From: Cellulomonas sp.
GTDB lineage: Bacteria > Actinomycetota > Actinomycetes > Actinomycetales > Cellulomonadaceae
Reading direction: 5' to 3'
Assembly (NCBI GenBank): GCA_022013895.1
Contig: JAKLPK010000131.1
Span: 1-43,916, forward strand
Length of the DNA: 43,916 nucleotides
Of the stretch, positions 25,017-33,808 are shown one piece after another. The notes under the pieces are model-generated. The model was not told the origin of the DNA and did not search any database. It saw only the letters and a list, made by a program, of their open reading frames with translations. Positions within the stretch are counted from its first letter, which is position 1. The number at the start of each line of letters is the position of its first letter. Made by a program: the position numbers and the translations under genes.

Positions 25017-25499
25017 ATGCCCTTGAGCCGCCTGTCCGAGGTGCTCTGGCGCGAACGCCACCTGCTCGAGCTTCTGCTCTTCAAGCTCGAGGAGGAACAG
25101 CTCATCCTGACCGCCGGCCGCACGCGGTGGCTGTCGCACGCCACGCGCGAGGTCGACAACGTGCTCGACGAGATCCGCGGTGCCGATCTGGGTCGCGCGC
25201 TGGAGTCCGAGGACGCAGCCGTCTCGGTCGGGCTGGAACCCGGTGCGAGCCTCAACCAGATCGCCGCGGCCGCACCTGAGCCGTGGAACGAGCTGCTGCG
25301 CGCCCACCGCGACGCATTCGTCGCTCTCACCACCGAGATCTCCTCGCTGAGCACCGGTAACCGCGAGCTGCTGGCCATGTCCAACCGCGCGACGCAGGAG
25401 GCACTGGCCACCCTCCAGCTCAGCGTGCAGACCTACGACGGCTCAGGGCAGAGCGCCGCCCAGGTCGCCGTCGCCCAGATGGTCGATCGGGCGTTCTGA
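25017..25499 (+). CDS. flgN: Flagellar export chaperone FlgN
   Basis: FlgN is the cytoplasmic chaperone for the hook-filament junction proteins FlgK and FlgL, encoded just downstream. The product has 160 residues and is almost entirely helical: SRLSEVLWRERHLLELLLFK, LEEEQLILTAGRTRWLSHAT, REVDNVLDEIRGADLGRALE, and a C-terminal VALTTEISSLSTGNRELLAM that resembles the FlgN C-terminal helix with NxxLL. The ATG at 25017 has AAGGAG eight bases upstream; the longer frame is non-coding leader. Its stop overlaps the flgK ATG (TGATG). No flgM (anti-sigma factor) gene precedes it, unlike in Bacillus. Confidence 0.88.
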   Translation: MPLSRLSEVLWRERHLLELLLFKLEEEQLILTAGRTRWLSHATREVDNVLDEIRGADLGRALESEDAAVSVGLEPGASLNQIAAAAPEPWNELLRAHRDAFVALTTEISSLSTGNRELLAMSNRATQEALATLQLSVQTYDGSGQSAAQVAVAQMVDRAF

Positions 25500-26917
25500 T
25501 GTCGAGCACCTTCTCCGGCATCAGCACCGCGCTCTCCTCGCTCATCGCCCAGCGGCAGGGCCTGGACGTCTCCGCCCAGAACCTGGCGAACGCGAACACG
25601 GTGGGCTACACCCGCCAGCGGGCGACCTTCTCCTCCATCGGCGGCAGCCAGGTGCCCGCCATGTTCTCCACGTCCTCCCTCGCGGGCAACGGCGTCCAGG
25701 TGTCCGGTGTGGACCGGCTCGCCGACGCCTTCATCGACGCCCGGCTGCGGACCGCCACCGCCGACGCGTCCTACCTGACCGCGCGGACGAGCGCCTACAG
25801 CACCCTGGAGACCTCGCTCGGCGAACCTGCCACCACAGCCTTGTCTGGCCAGCTCAACTCCTTCTGGGCGGCCTGGCAGGACGCCGCGAACTACCCCGAC
25901 GCGAGCGCCAACCGCACCGTCGTCCTCACCGCCGCACAGGACGTCGTCGACAAGATCAACACCCTCGCCGACGGCATCGCCACCCAGTGGTCCGACACCA
26001 TGTCCTCCGCATCCGCCCAGGTCGACCAGGTGAACTCCACAGCGGCCTCGATCGCCGACCTCAACCACCGGATCCTGGCCCTCACCGCCTCGGGCTCCTC
26101 GGCCAACGAGCTGGAGGACCAGCGCGACCAGCTCGTCACCTCCCTGTCCGGTCTGGTCGGCGCGAGCACGAACACCCGCGCAGACGGTCAGGTCGACGTC
26201 ATGGTGGGCGGCAACGCCCTGGTCTCCGGCTCGTCGGTGTCCACCCTCGAGCTCGGCGGTGCCACGACGTTCGACCAGGTCGCGTCCGGAACCGCCGTGA
26301 CGCTCAGCTGGTCCGACCACCCGGGCGTACCCGTCGCGCTCACCGGCGGGACGGTCGCCGGTCAGCTGACCGTGCTGGCCCCCGCCGATGCGAACGGCAC
26401 GGGCGGCATCCTGGCCGAGGCGGGCGCCCAGCTCGACGCCGTCGCACAGGCGCTGGCCACCAGCGTCAACGCCCTGCACACCACCGCGCAGACCACCGCC
26501 GGTGTGGCCGGTGGCGCCGTCTTCACCTTCGGCACCGGCACGCCGTCCCAGGGACTGACCCTCGCGATCACCGATGAGGACGACATCGCCCTCGCCGATC
26601 CCGCACTCGGCACGAACGACGGCTCCATCGGGGCCGCGATCGCCAACCTCGCCACGTCCGACACCGGTGCCGACGCGGTGTGGAGCGACGCCGTGGTCAC
26701 CATCGGCTCCAAGACGTCCGCCGCGACCTCGCGGAGCACCGTGGCCGAGGCGTCCCGTTCGACGATCGAGGCCGAGCAGGTCTCGAACGCCTCGGTCGAC
26801 ACCGATGAGGAGACCATCAACATGCTCGCCTACCAGCGGGGCTACCAGGCCGCAGCGCGGGTCATGACGACCATCGACGAGGTGCTCGACACCCTGATCA
26901 ACCGGATGGCGGTGTAG
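25499..26917 (+). CDS. flgK: Flagellar hook-associated protein FlgK (HAP1)
   Basis: FlgK forms the first junction ring between hook and filament. The product has 472 residues. The N-terminal rod-type motif is FSGISTALSSLIAQRQGLDV, SAQNLANANTVGYTRQRATF. The helical D1 has ASANRTVVLTAAQDVVDKIN and the middle DLNHRILALTASGSSANELE, DQRDQLVTSLSGLVG is the FlgK signature. The C-terminus EETINMLAYQRGYQAAARVM, TTIDEVLDTLINRM is the conserved closing helix. The start overlaps flgN by one base and the stop is two bases before flgL. Confidence 0.96.
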   Translation: MSSTFSGISTALSSLIAQRQGLDVSAQNLANANTVGYTRQRATFSSIGGSQVPAMFSTSSLAGNGVQVSGVDRLADAFIDARLRTATADASYLTARTSAYSTLETSLGEPATTALSGQLNSFWAAWQDAANYPDASANRTVVLTAAQDVVDKINTLADGIATQWSDTMSSASAQVDQVNSTAASIADLNHRILALTASGSSANELEDQRDQLVTSLSGLVGASTNTRADGQVDVMVGGNALVSGSSVSTLELGGATTFDQVASGTAVTLSWSDHPGVPVALTGGTVAGQLTVLAPADANGTGGILAEAGAQLDAVAQALATSVNALHTTAQTTAGVAGGAVFTFGTGTPSQGLTLAITDEDDIALADPALGTNDGSIGAAIANLATSDTGADAVWSDAVVTIGSKTSAATSRSTVAEASRSTIEAEQVSNASVDTDEETINMLAYQRGYQAAARVMTTIDEVLDTLINRMAV

Positions 26918-26919
26918 CG

Positions 26920-27804
26920 ATGATCTCCCGGGTCACGAACCTGACGATCCAGCGCTCGTCGCTGGCCAACCTGCAGACCAACCTGACCTCGGTCAGCGAT
27001 CTGCAGGCCCAGCTGTCCAGCGGCAAGAAGGTCACCAAGGCCTCCGACGACCCGGCCGCCGCCGCGCAGCTCCTGTCGTTGCGCGGCGACCTGGCCCGGA
27101 CCACCCAGTACGCCCGCAACTCCTCCGATGCGACCTCCTGGCTCAACACCGTGGACACCGGGCTGCAGACTGCGTCGAGCACGTTGCGCCGGGCCCGCGA
27201 CCTCGTCATCCAGGGCGGCAACACCTCGCTCTCGCAGATCTCCAAGGACGCCCTGGCCACCGAGATCGACGGCATCAAGGAGTCGATGCTCGGCGTGGCC
27301 AACACCAGCTATCTGGGGCGCTCGGTGTTCGCCGGGACGTCGGACGCCGGCGCTGCCTTCGACTCGACCACGTACGCCTGGAACGGGATCGATGCCGCCG
27401 AGGTCAAGCGCCAGGTGTCCGATGCGACGTCGGTACGGGTCGACTCGAACGGTTCCGAGGTGTTCGGTGAGGGGACCAGCTCGGTGTTCGCCACCCTCGA
27501 CCAGATCAGTGCCACGCTGCGGGCCGGCGGTGACCCGACCACCTCGCTCAACCAGCTCGACGCGCACATCACCGATGTGAAGACCGAGCTCGCCTCGGTC
27601 GGCGCCCGGGAGAACCAGATCGAGGCCGCCACCACCACCCTCACCGACAAGGAGGCGAGCGTGAAGACCCAGCTGTCCGGTATCGAGGACATCGACCTGG
27701 CCGCGGTCATCCTGTCGCTGCAGTCCGCGAACGTGACCTACCAGGCCGCGCTCGGCGCGACATCGAAGGCGCTCACGCCCTCCCTCATGGACTACCTCCA
27801 GTGA
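26920..27804 (+). CDS. flgL: Flagellar hook-associated protein FlgL (HAP3)
   Basis: FlgL forms the second junction ring, onto which flagellin assembles. The product has 294 residues: MISRVTNLTIQRSSLANLQT, DLQAQLSSGKKVTKASDDPA and ATSWLNTVDTGLQTASSTLR are the flagellin-like N-terminal helices. SYLGRSVFAGTSDAGAAFDS is the usual middle segment. The C-terminus has SIGARENQIEAA-like sequence (ASVGARENQIEAATTTLTDK) and DIDLAAVILSLQSANVTYQA. The stop overlaps the fliW GTG start (GTGA). Confidence 0.95.
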   Translation: MISRVTNLTIQRSSLANLQTNLTSVSDLQAQLSSGKKVTKASDDPAAAAQLLSLRGDLARTTQYARNSSDATSWLNTVDTGLQTASSTLRRARDLVIQGGNTSLSQISKDALATEIDGIKESMLGVANTSYLGRSVFAGTSDAGAAFDSTTYAWNGIDAAEVKRQVSDATSVRVDSNGSEVFGEGTSSVFATLDQISATLRAGGDPTTSLNQLDAHITDVKTELASVGARENQIEAATTTLTDKEASVKTQLSGIEDIDLAAVILSLQSANVTYQAALGATSKALTPSLMDYLQ

Positions 27805-28247
27805 GCGCCGTCCGGATGGGGCCCACGGTCGCCGTGTCGACGGGTGCGGGGCAGCGTGACGTCCCGACCCTGCTGCGCATGGTCGTCCCGTTGCCCGGGC
27901 TGCCCGGGCGCACCGAGTACGCGCTGGAGGCCCTCGACGAGGTCGGGGTGCTGTTCGCCATCCGCAGCGCACCCGAGGCCGGGCCCCAGGTGCGGCTGTT
28001 CCTGGTGGCGCCGCACATCTTCTTCCCGACGTACGCGCCGCGGATCGACGCCGCGGGGCTCGACGACCCGTTCGGGCAGTCCTCACCCGAGGACCGCGTG
28101 CTCTTCGTCGTGGTGCGCCCCGCCGAGGACGACGGTCTGCCGCCCACCGCCAACCTGCTGGCCCCGCTCGTCGTGGACACCCTCACCGGCCGGGCGCTGC
28201 AGCTCGTGCTCGACGAGGACCTGCCGTTGCGGGCACCGGTCGGCTGA
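27801..28247 (+). CDS. fliW: Flagellar assembly factor FliW
   Basis: FliW binds flagellin and, in other bacteria, sequesters or inhibits the RNA-binding regulator CsrA, coupling flagellin synthesis to export. The product has 148 residues: VVPLPGLPGRTEYALEALDE is the start of the FliW fold, VGVLFAIRSAPEAGPQVRLF follows. RVLFVVVRPAEDDGLPPTAN, LLAPLVVDTLTGRALQLVL is the conserved C-terminal part (usual form: NL.APIVIN...R...Q.VL). The GTG start overlaps flgL. The 96 bases after it contain no csrA, which usually follows fliW. Confidence 0.9.
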   Translation: MSAVRMGPTVAVSTGAGQRDVPTLLRMVVPLPGLPGRTEYALEALDEVGVLFAIRSAPEAGPQVRLFLVAPHIFFPTYAPRIDAAGLDDPFGQSSPEDRVLFVVVRPAEDDGLPPTANLLAPLVVDTLTGRALQLVLDEDLPLRAPVG

Positions 28248-28343
28248 TCCGGATCGCACCGGGCTCCCCCGTCCACCATGATGCTCCCGACCCGTCTCAC
28301 CGCCGCACCCGCTCCCCCGCCCGCCGCCGTCCCAGGAGGACCC

Positions 28344-29570
28344 GTGACCGACCTGCACGATGCGTCGTCGCGACGGTGGAGCGCACCCGCGATCCTGCGT
28401 CAACCGATCGTCCATCCCGACCGTTCGGTGTTCGCCTACGCGCTGCGGGCCCAGCCCGTGCCGCCGGCCGTCGGTGAGGCCCCTGGCCCCGATGAGGCGA
28501 CCACGGCCCGGGCCATCGACGCCGAGTACGGGTTGCTCGACCTGGCGGCGCTCTCGGGTGAGCACCCGCTGCTCATCCGCGCCACACCGCGGCTGCTGTC
28601 GGGCGAGCTGGTGCTGGCCGCCGGTCCGGTCCGGATCGTGCTCGAGGTCCCGGGCGACCTGGCCGAGTCACCCGAGCTCCCCGAGCAGCTCGACCGGCTG
28701 CGCACCACCGGTGTGCACGCCGCGATCGGCGACTACACGGGCACCCCCGCCCAGGACGCCCTCCTGGGACGGGCCCACATCGCTAAGGTCGATGCCCGGA
28801 CCGATCCGGCCGTGCTCGCCGAGCTGGTCACCCGGGTCCACGACGCGGGTGCCACGGTGGTCGCCGAGCACTCGGACACGCATGCGCTCATCGAACGCGC
28901 ACGGACCGCGCAGGTCGATCTGCTGCAGGGCCCGATGTTCGAACGCGACGGCGATGTGCTGGCGCGTGACTTCAGCGCCGGTGAGCTGCAGTGCCTCGAG
29001 CTGATGAGCCTGCTGTCCGACGACCCGGTGGACCAGGCGGCCGTGATCGGCCTGGTCGCTGCCGACCCGATGCTCACCGTCCGGGTGCTGCACCTGGTCA
29101 ACTCCTCCTCGTTCGGGCTGCCGCGCGAGATCGACTCCGTGCGCCAGGCCGTCGTGCTGGTCGGACCGCACCACCTGTCCGCACTGGCGATCTCCTCGCT
29201 GGTCGGCGCCCAGCCGAGCACCGTGGGCGAGCTGTGGGCGATCCTGTCCCGCGCGCTGGCCTGCTGGGACCTGGCCGGTGCCGACACCGGCTACACCGTC
29301 GGGCTGCTGTCGGCGGTCGCCGAGCAGCGCCACCTGGCGGTCGAGTCGCTGGTCTCCCGCACGGGCGTCTCGCAGGAGATCGCCGATGCGCTGTACTTCC
29401 ATGCCGGTCAGCTCGGCAGTGCGCTGGCGGCCGTCGTCGCCCACGAGGCGAACGACATGATGGGTGTCCTCGCGGCCGGCAAGGACCCGCGCGACGTCTC
29501 CGCGGCCTACCTCGCCGCCGTCCCTGAGGCCCTGTCGATCGCGAGCTCACTGTCCGTCGACCCCGGCTGA
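28344..29570 (+). CDS. EAL-HDOD signalling protein with degenerate EAL domain, second copy
   Basis: A product of 408 residues, paralogous over its whole length to the protein at 22332. The EAL-derived half: LRQPIVHPDRSVFAYALRAQ, HAAIGDYTGTPAQDALLGRA, HIAKVDARTDP, ATVVAEHSDTH, VDLLQGPMF. It lacks the EAL motif and the DD pair but keeps Lys, one Glu and the Gln. HDOD half: MSLLSDDPVDQAAVIGLVAA, LTVRVLHLVNSSSFGLPREI, DSVRQAVVLVGPHHLSALAI, then ALACWDLAGADTGYTVGLLS. The GTG at 28344 is chosen because AGGAGG ends five bases upstream. It sits 97 bases after fliW on the same strand with no promoter of its own visible, so it probably belongs to the flgN operon. An intracellular, non-enzymatic adaptor is the likely role. 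Confidence 0.85.
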   Translation: MTDLHDASSRRWSAPAILRQPIVHPDRSVFAYALRAQPVPPAVGEAPGPDEATTARAIDAEYGLLDLAALSGEHPLLIRATPRLLSGELVLAAGPVRIVLEVPGDLAESPELPEQLDRLRTTGVHAAIGDYTGTPAQDALLGRAHIAKVDARTDPAVLAELVTRVHDAGATVVAEHSDTHALIERARTAQVDLLQGPMFERDGDVLARDFSAGELQCLELMSLLSDDPVDQAAVIGLVAADPMLTVRVLHLVNSSSFGLPREIDSVRQAVVLVGPHHLSALAISSLVGAQPSTVGELWAILSRALACWDLAGADTGYTVGLLSAVAEQRHLAVESLVSRTGVSQEIADALYFHAGQLGSALAAVVAHEANDMMGVLAAGKDPRDVSAAYLAAVPEALSIASSLSVDPG

Positions 29571-29624
29571 TCGGGCCCCGACGCCCTCAACCGCACCCGC
29601 CCTCGGCCCACGCTCACGGCCGGG

Positions 29625-29653
29625 TTCTGAGTGCCGTGCGCCGCGGCTAGGGT
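29625..29653 (+). promoter_or_regulatory. Putative vegetative promoter giving a leaderless mRNA
   Basis: TAGGGT (29648-29653) lies six bases before the ATG at 29660, and TTCTGA (29625-29630) lies 17 bases upstream of it. In actinobacteria a TANNNT box at this distance usually means transcription starts at the A of the ATG; there is no ribosome site, which agrees. Confidence 0.5.
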
Positions 29654-29659
29654 GACGGC

Positions 29660-29938
29660 ATGGGTGCCGACGGACGACCACGACTGCGACCGTCCCCGGC
29701 CCCGCTCGACGTCGACCTGCACCTGATCATGGCGGTCGGAACCGCCGGGTGGGCGCTCATCCTCATCGCCTCCGGCGTCCTGGCCCTGCTCGGGCACGTG
29801 ACAGCACCGGCCGGGGCGACCAGCGCGGCCGGCATCGCGATCGGCCTGTACGGCATGCACTGGGCCCGCAAGAACCGGACCGCGGAGCCCGACAGCGCCG
29901 CACCGCCGACGGACGGGACCGGGTCCCCGACCCCCTGA
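29660..29938 (+). CDS. Small two-helix membrane protein, DUF2530-like
   Basis: A product of 92 residues with two membrane segments: about 22-44 (LIMAVGTAGWALILIASGVL) and about 52-68 (ATSAAGIAIGLYGMHWARK), then a charged and Pro/Gly-rich tail. The pattern of an N-terminal Pro-rich stretch, LDVDLHLI, two helices and a GxxxGLYGMHWARK end resembles DUF2530, a family of small actinobacterial membrane proteins without a known role. The match is from memory of the family shape and is not proven. It converges on the sacsin-like gene with a 21-base gap. Confidence 0.6.
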   Translation: MGADGRPRLRPSPAPLDVDLHLIMAVGTAGWALILIASGVLALLGHVTAPAGATSAAGIAIGLYGMHWARKNRTAEPDSAAPPTDGTGSPTP

Positions 29939-29959
29939 CCCCGCGGTCGTCCCGCCGGC

Positions 29960-32900
29960 TCAGCCCAGGGCCTGGTCGAGACCGAGCTCATCGGCGCGCG
30001 CCGGATCGACCATGACGGCCTCGAGCGCCCAGCGGTCGGACCACCGGCCCGCACGTTGCGCCAGGGCACAGGCCAGACCGGCCAGGTGCACCGCATGCGG
30101 CACCCCGTCGGTGTCCACCCACCAGTCGACCGGTGCGCCGTCGACCCGCAGCACATCGTGCTCGACCCACTCGCGCACCTGGTCGCCGGGCTGCCCGACC
30201 GCGATCCGGGTGGGCAGCGCCTGGCGCAGACCCGGCCCCTCGATCCGGCCGTCGGCCAGCTCGGAGGCCAGCGGCAGATCGAGCATCGCCGCCAGGGCCA
30301 CGGCATCGCCCACGGGACAGGGCAGCATCGGCCCCAGATCGGCCCGTTGCAGCCACATCGGGGAGTCGGGGACGACGACGACGTCCGCTGCGACCACGCG
30401 GACCTGATCGCCGCGGTGTCCTTCCCCCGGACCGGGCGGCGTCCGGGGACGGCGCGCACCGTCCGGTCCGAGCAGCCCGGGAAGCTCCGACGGCAGCCCG
30501 CCGTGCCGCGTGCCGGTGCGCGCCAGCCCCGCCAGCGCCCGCCAGACCTGCACGGCCGCCGGGAGCTCGAGCAGGTGCCCGCGCAGCGGTTCGAGGAGGT
30601 CCGCCCAGTCGTCCAGATCGAGCTCATCGGCCGAACCGATCCCGCCGAGGGCCCGGCGCACCTGCTCATCGGCGTCGGCGAGCAGCTCGGGTGCGGGCGG
30701 CAGGATGCCGGGGAGCACGCCGTCGGTCAGGGCGAAGGGCCGGTCGAGCCCGAGACCGGCCCGGGTGCGCAGCCACCAGGTGGTGTACGAGGGGGCCCGC
30801 GCGGCCTGCTCACCGCGCACCGGGTCCACGAGGGCGTCCCGCAGCCCGCGGTCGGCACCCAACGCCGCCAGCAGCCGCGGCCAGGCGTCCGGTGCCACGG
30901 CGTCCAGATCGGCCACGGCGTCCAGATCACCCACCCAGGCGCCGGCACCCAGCCGTTCGCCCAGCTCCGCCAGGTAGTCGCCCCAGCCGTCCAGGGTCGA
31001 GGCCACCAACGCGCCGTCACCGTCGCCGTCAAGGTCGACGGCCGCCGGGTCCGCGACCACATCGGGCACCCGCACCACGACGGGGGCGGCGCGCACGCCG
31101 ACCGCCACCAGCACCCGTTCCCCGTACCGCTCGACCATGCTGCCGGTCACGGTCGCGAGCACCCGGGCGTCGAACAGGTCGTGGGCCGCCGAACCGGCGA
31201 GCACCAGACCGTGGGCCGGGGTCGGCTCACCGTCGACGGCGGGCAGCTCGACCAGGCCCAGCCAGGCCGGCAACGACCGGGACGGGTCGTCGTCGAGCAC
31301 TGCGGCGACCAGGTCGAGCACGGCCGCGGCGACCTCCCCGACCTCGTCCTGCGGGTCCTCCTGGCGGTCGAGCACCGCCGATCGCACGGCCGGATGCGTC
31401 GCCAGCCCCGCGGCGTCGGCGACGACCGCGCCGAGCCGTTCCAGCACCGGGTGGGCGGCGGCCGGGTCGACCACCCGCACCCCCCACTCGGCGAGCGCCC
31501 GGACGGTGGCGACCTCGAGGCGGTAGAGCAGCGCGGACCCGACGAGCACGGTGCCACGCACCCCACGGACCACGCGTCCGTTGGCCAGCGGCACCGGCAG
31601 CGCGGCGAGCGCCTCGGCCTGCGTCCCGACGACCGCCTCGCACGCCGCGTACAGCTCCCGCGAGCCCTCAAGGACGGCGGGCAGCTCGTCGATGACCTCG
31701 GCCAGGGGTCGCACGGGAACCCCGAGCACGTGGGCCGCCGCCGCCCGTCCGGGTGGCAGGTGCACGAGGCCCGGCAGTCTCGCGGCGAGGGCGTCGACGA
31801 GCGCCGTCTCGTGACCGGCAGGCCCGTCCAGCGCGACCGCGGCCCCGGGTTCGACCAGCCCGTCACGACCGGTGAGCAGCGGGGTGCGGGCGAGCGCGTC
31901 GACCAGCAGGGCACCCAGCCGTCCGTCGAGCTCACCTGCGGGCAGTCCGGTCGGCACGAGCGACCACACGTCCTGACCGTCGGCGGCCAACCGCCCCGCG
32001 AGCGTGGCGTACACCTGCGCGGCCTGCGCAAGGACGGCGTCGGTGAGCGGACCGGGGGCCACCCGACGCCGGGTCGGGTCCAGCGGCAGGGTCGCGACCA
32101 GCAGCGCGGGCAGGCTGCACGGGTCGTCGGTCGGTGTGGGGGCGTGCAGCACGTGCGCCCACGTCGGGTCGACGCCGGGGCGGGGCAGGGCCCAGGTGAC
32201 CCGCCAGGCGGTGCGGTCCCGTTCCTCGACCGGGCGGTCGGCCGTCAACGCCGGGTCGAGCTCACCGCAGGCGCTGCGCACGAACCACCGGGCGCCCACG
32301 TCGTTCACCCGCCGCGGCGGCCCGTCGGGGGTCTCGACGACGATCTCGACGAGACCGGGCAGTGCGAGCAGCAGCGGGTCGCCGACCGCGTCGAGCTGGG
32401 TGCGGACGCGGTCGAGCGCCTCGTCGTCGCGCAGCCGGGCGACCACCGCCGTGTCGTACCCCGGCAGCGGGCCCGCGGTGGAGACGAACGGCAGGCGCAG
32501 CACCGGCAGCCAGTCGCCGCGCCGGGCCACCTCCTGCGCCAGATCGGGTGGCGCATCGGCCAGTGCCGCGACGGTCCCGGCCAGGGAGAAGCCGACCGAC
32601 CCGGTCGCGGACCGCACCTCGATCTCGTCGGCGACGGCGCGGACGGCGGCGAAACCGACACCGAACCGACCGACGAGCCCGGTCTCGTCCCGTTTGGCCG
32701 AGGCGCGCATGGAGGCCAGTGCGGCGACCCCGGCGGCGTCCAGCGGCCGACCGGTGTTGGCGACGGTGAGCAGCGGGCCGGCGTCCTCGAGCTCCAGCCG
32801 CAGCAGCAGCCGCCCGGGCACCCCCGCCCGGACCGCGGCATCGGATGCGTTCTGGGCGAGGTCGACGAGCACGCGGTCGCGGTAGTAGCCGCGGGCGTGG

Positions 32901-33004
32901 TCCTCCTCGGTGTTCGCGTCCTCACGCAGGCGCGCGGGTGAGGCGCGCCAGGTCCCCAGGACGGCGGCTCGCAGGTCCGCCGTGCCGAAGGGATCGGTGC
33001 TCAC
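29960..33004 (-). CDS. Large sacsin-type GHKL ATPase-domain protein
   Basis: A product of 1014 residues. The N-terminal 220 residues form an HSP90/sacsin-like ATP-binding domain: VLVDLAQNASDAAVRAGVPG holds the N-box Asn at about 52, LLTVANTGRPLDAAGVAALA is the second motif, and GLVGRFGVGFAAVRAVADE the glycine-rich lid motif at about 112-119. The remaining 790 residues are Ala/Leu/Val/Asp-rich with no domain I can name; the C-terminus includes DQVREWVEHDVLRVDGAPVD, WWVDTDGVPHAVHLA. Actinobacterial genomes often annotate such proteins as sacsin N-terminal ATPase-like. The GTG at 33004 overlaps the stop of the DUF3027 gene (GTGA); a longer frame lies in that gene and is rejected. A chaperone-like role is inferred from the ATPase domain only. 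Confidence 0.8.
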   Translation of the reverse strand: MSTDPFGTADLRAAVLGTWRASPARLREDANTEEDHARGYYRDRVLVDLAQNASDAAVRAGVPGRLLLRLELEDAGPLLTVANTGRPLDAAGVAALASMRASAKRDETGLVGRFGVGFAAVRAVADEIEVRSATGSVGFSLAGTVAALADAPPDLAQEVARRGDWLPVLRLPFVSTAGPLPGYDTAVVARLRDDEALDRVRTQLDAVGDPLLLALPGLVEIVVETPDGPPRRVNDVGARWFVRSACGELDPALTADRPVEERDRTAWRVTWALPRPGVDPTWAHVLHAPTPTDDPCSLPALLVATLPLDPTRRRVAPGPLTDAVLAQAAQVYATLAGRLAADGQDVWSLVPTGLPAGELDGRLGALLVDALARTPLLTGRDGLVEPGAAVALDGPAGHETALVDALAARLPGLVHLPPGRAAAAHVLGVPVRPLAEVIDELPAVLEGSRELYAACEAVVGTQAEALAALPVPLANGRVVRGVRGTVLVGSALLYRLEVATVRALAEWGVRVVDPAAAHPVLERLGAVVADAAGLATHPAVRSAVLDRQEDPQDEVGEVAAAVLDLVAAVLDDDPSRSLPAWLGLVELPAVDGEPTPAHGLVLAGSAAHDLFDARVLATVTGSMVERYGERVLVAVGVRAAPVVVRVPDVVADPAAVDLDGDGDGALVASTLDGWGDYLAELGERLGAGAWVGDLDAVADLDAVAPDAWPRLLAALGADRGLRDALVDPVRGEQAARAPSYTTWWLRTRAGLGLDRPFALTDGVLPGILPPAPELLADADEQVRRALGGIGSADELDLDDWADLLEPLRGHLLELPAAVQVWRALAGLARTGTRHGGLPSELPGLLGPDGARRPRTPPGPGEGHRGDQVRVVAADVVVVPDSPMWLQRADLGPMLPCPVGDAVALAAMLDLPLASELADGRIEGPGLRQALPTRIAVGQPGDQVREWVEHDVLRVDGAPVDWWVDTDGVPHAVHLAGLACALAQRAGRWSDRWALEAVMVDPARADELGLDQALG

Positions 33005-33807
33005 ACCTGCGGCTGCTCGGTCTCGACGTCCGGCTCGACGTCCGGCTCGGCGACCGGGGCCGAGGCCGGGGCCACCAGCTCCAGCCGCTGATCGTCGATG
33101 AGCGGGTCGGGGGCCGGCCACTGGCTCTGCTCGGGCTCGGCGTCGGTCTGGGAATGGGCGCCGCAGCCGTGATCCAGGCTGACCACCCGTCCGTCCTCGG
33201 GCGACCACTCGTTCGCGCACACCCCGAACACCTGGCCGAGCGCACCCTGGATCGGCACCAGGAACCCGCAGGTCGAGCACGCGGCGGTCGCGGCGAGCGC
33301 CCCCGCCGACGTCGGCCCCTGCGATCCGCGGTACCACCGCATGGCGGCCTCGTCGCGACCCTCCGGCGACAGGATCCGCTCCCGGGCGAGCGCGAGCTCG
33401 TCGATCGCGACCAGGTCCAGCTCGGCGTCACCGGTGGGCGTCCAGCCGGGCTCCAGGCGCGGGTCGTCGGCCCGGAACGGCAGCACATCGCCGGGGCCGA
33501 TGTCACCGGGCTGCAACCGCTGCGACCAGGGCAGCCACTCCTTGGCCAGGATCGAGTCCGGACCGGGCAGCAGGACGGCCTCGCACAGCGTGGCGACCCG
33601 GCCGCGCGGCACCCGCGCCAGGGTCACGGTCCACTGCCAGCCGCGGTACCCGCGGGCCTCGCACGCGAACCGGTGGGAGACCAGCCGCTCACCCTCCAGC
33701 GTCGAGCCGAGGTGCTCGCCGACGTCCGAGGGGTGCTCGGCGATCTCGAGTGCCGCGTCCCGGGCCAGGTCGACCGCCCGGTCGAGCACCGCGTCCTTGC
33801 CGGCCAC
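33001..33807 (-). CDS. DUF3027 family protein with a Cys-rich zinc-ribbon-like segment
   Basis: A product of 268 residues. The conserved core runs SHRFACEARGYRGWQWTVTL, ARVPRGRVATLCEAVLLPGP, KEWLPWSQRLQPGDIGPGDV, the signature of DUF3027. Downstream, ACSTCGFLVPIQGALGQVFG and VCANEWSPEDGRVVSLDHGC carry four Cys and a His that could bind zinc. The tail is Glu/Pro-rich with a short repeat (AEPDVEPDVETE). The GTG at 33807 is one base past the cold-shock gene stop, and the gene overlaps the sacsin-like gene downstream, so the three genes form one unit. The family has no assigned function. The long frame upstream of 33807 overlaps the cold-shock gene and is rejected. Confidence 0.82.
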   Translation of the reverse strand: MAGKDAVLDRAVDLARDAALEIAEHPSDVGEHLGSTLEGERLVSHRFACEARGYRGWQWTVTLARVPRGRVATLCEAVLLPGPDSILAKEWLPWSQRLQPGDIGPGDVLPFRADDPRLEPGWTPTGDAELDLVAIDELALARERILSPEGRDEAAMRWYRGSQGPTSAGALAATAACSTCGFLVPIQGALGQVFGVCANEWSPEDGRVVSLDHGCGAHSQTDAEPEQSQWPAPDPLIDDQRLELVAPASAPVAEPDVEPDVETEQPQV

Positions 33808-33808
33808 G

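Noticed and set aside
28248-28343. A csrA gene after fliW
   Set aside because: The gap is too short and no frame encodes a CsrA-like N-terminus (usually MLVLxR).
30056-32941. Plus-strand open frame opposite the sacsin-like gene
   Set aside because: Composition is typical of antisense reading; the minus strand has the GHKL motifs and a coupled start.
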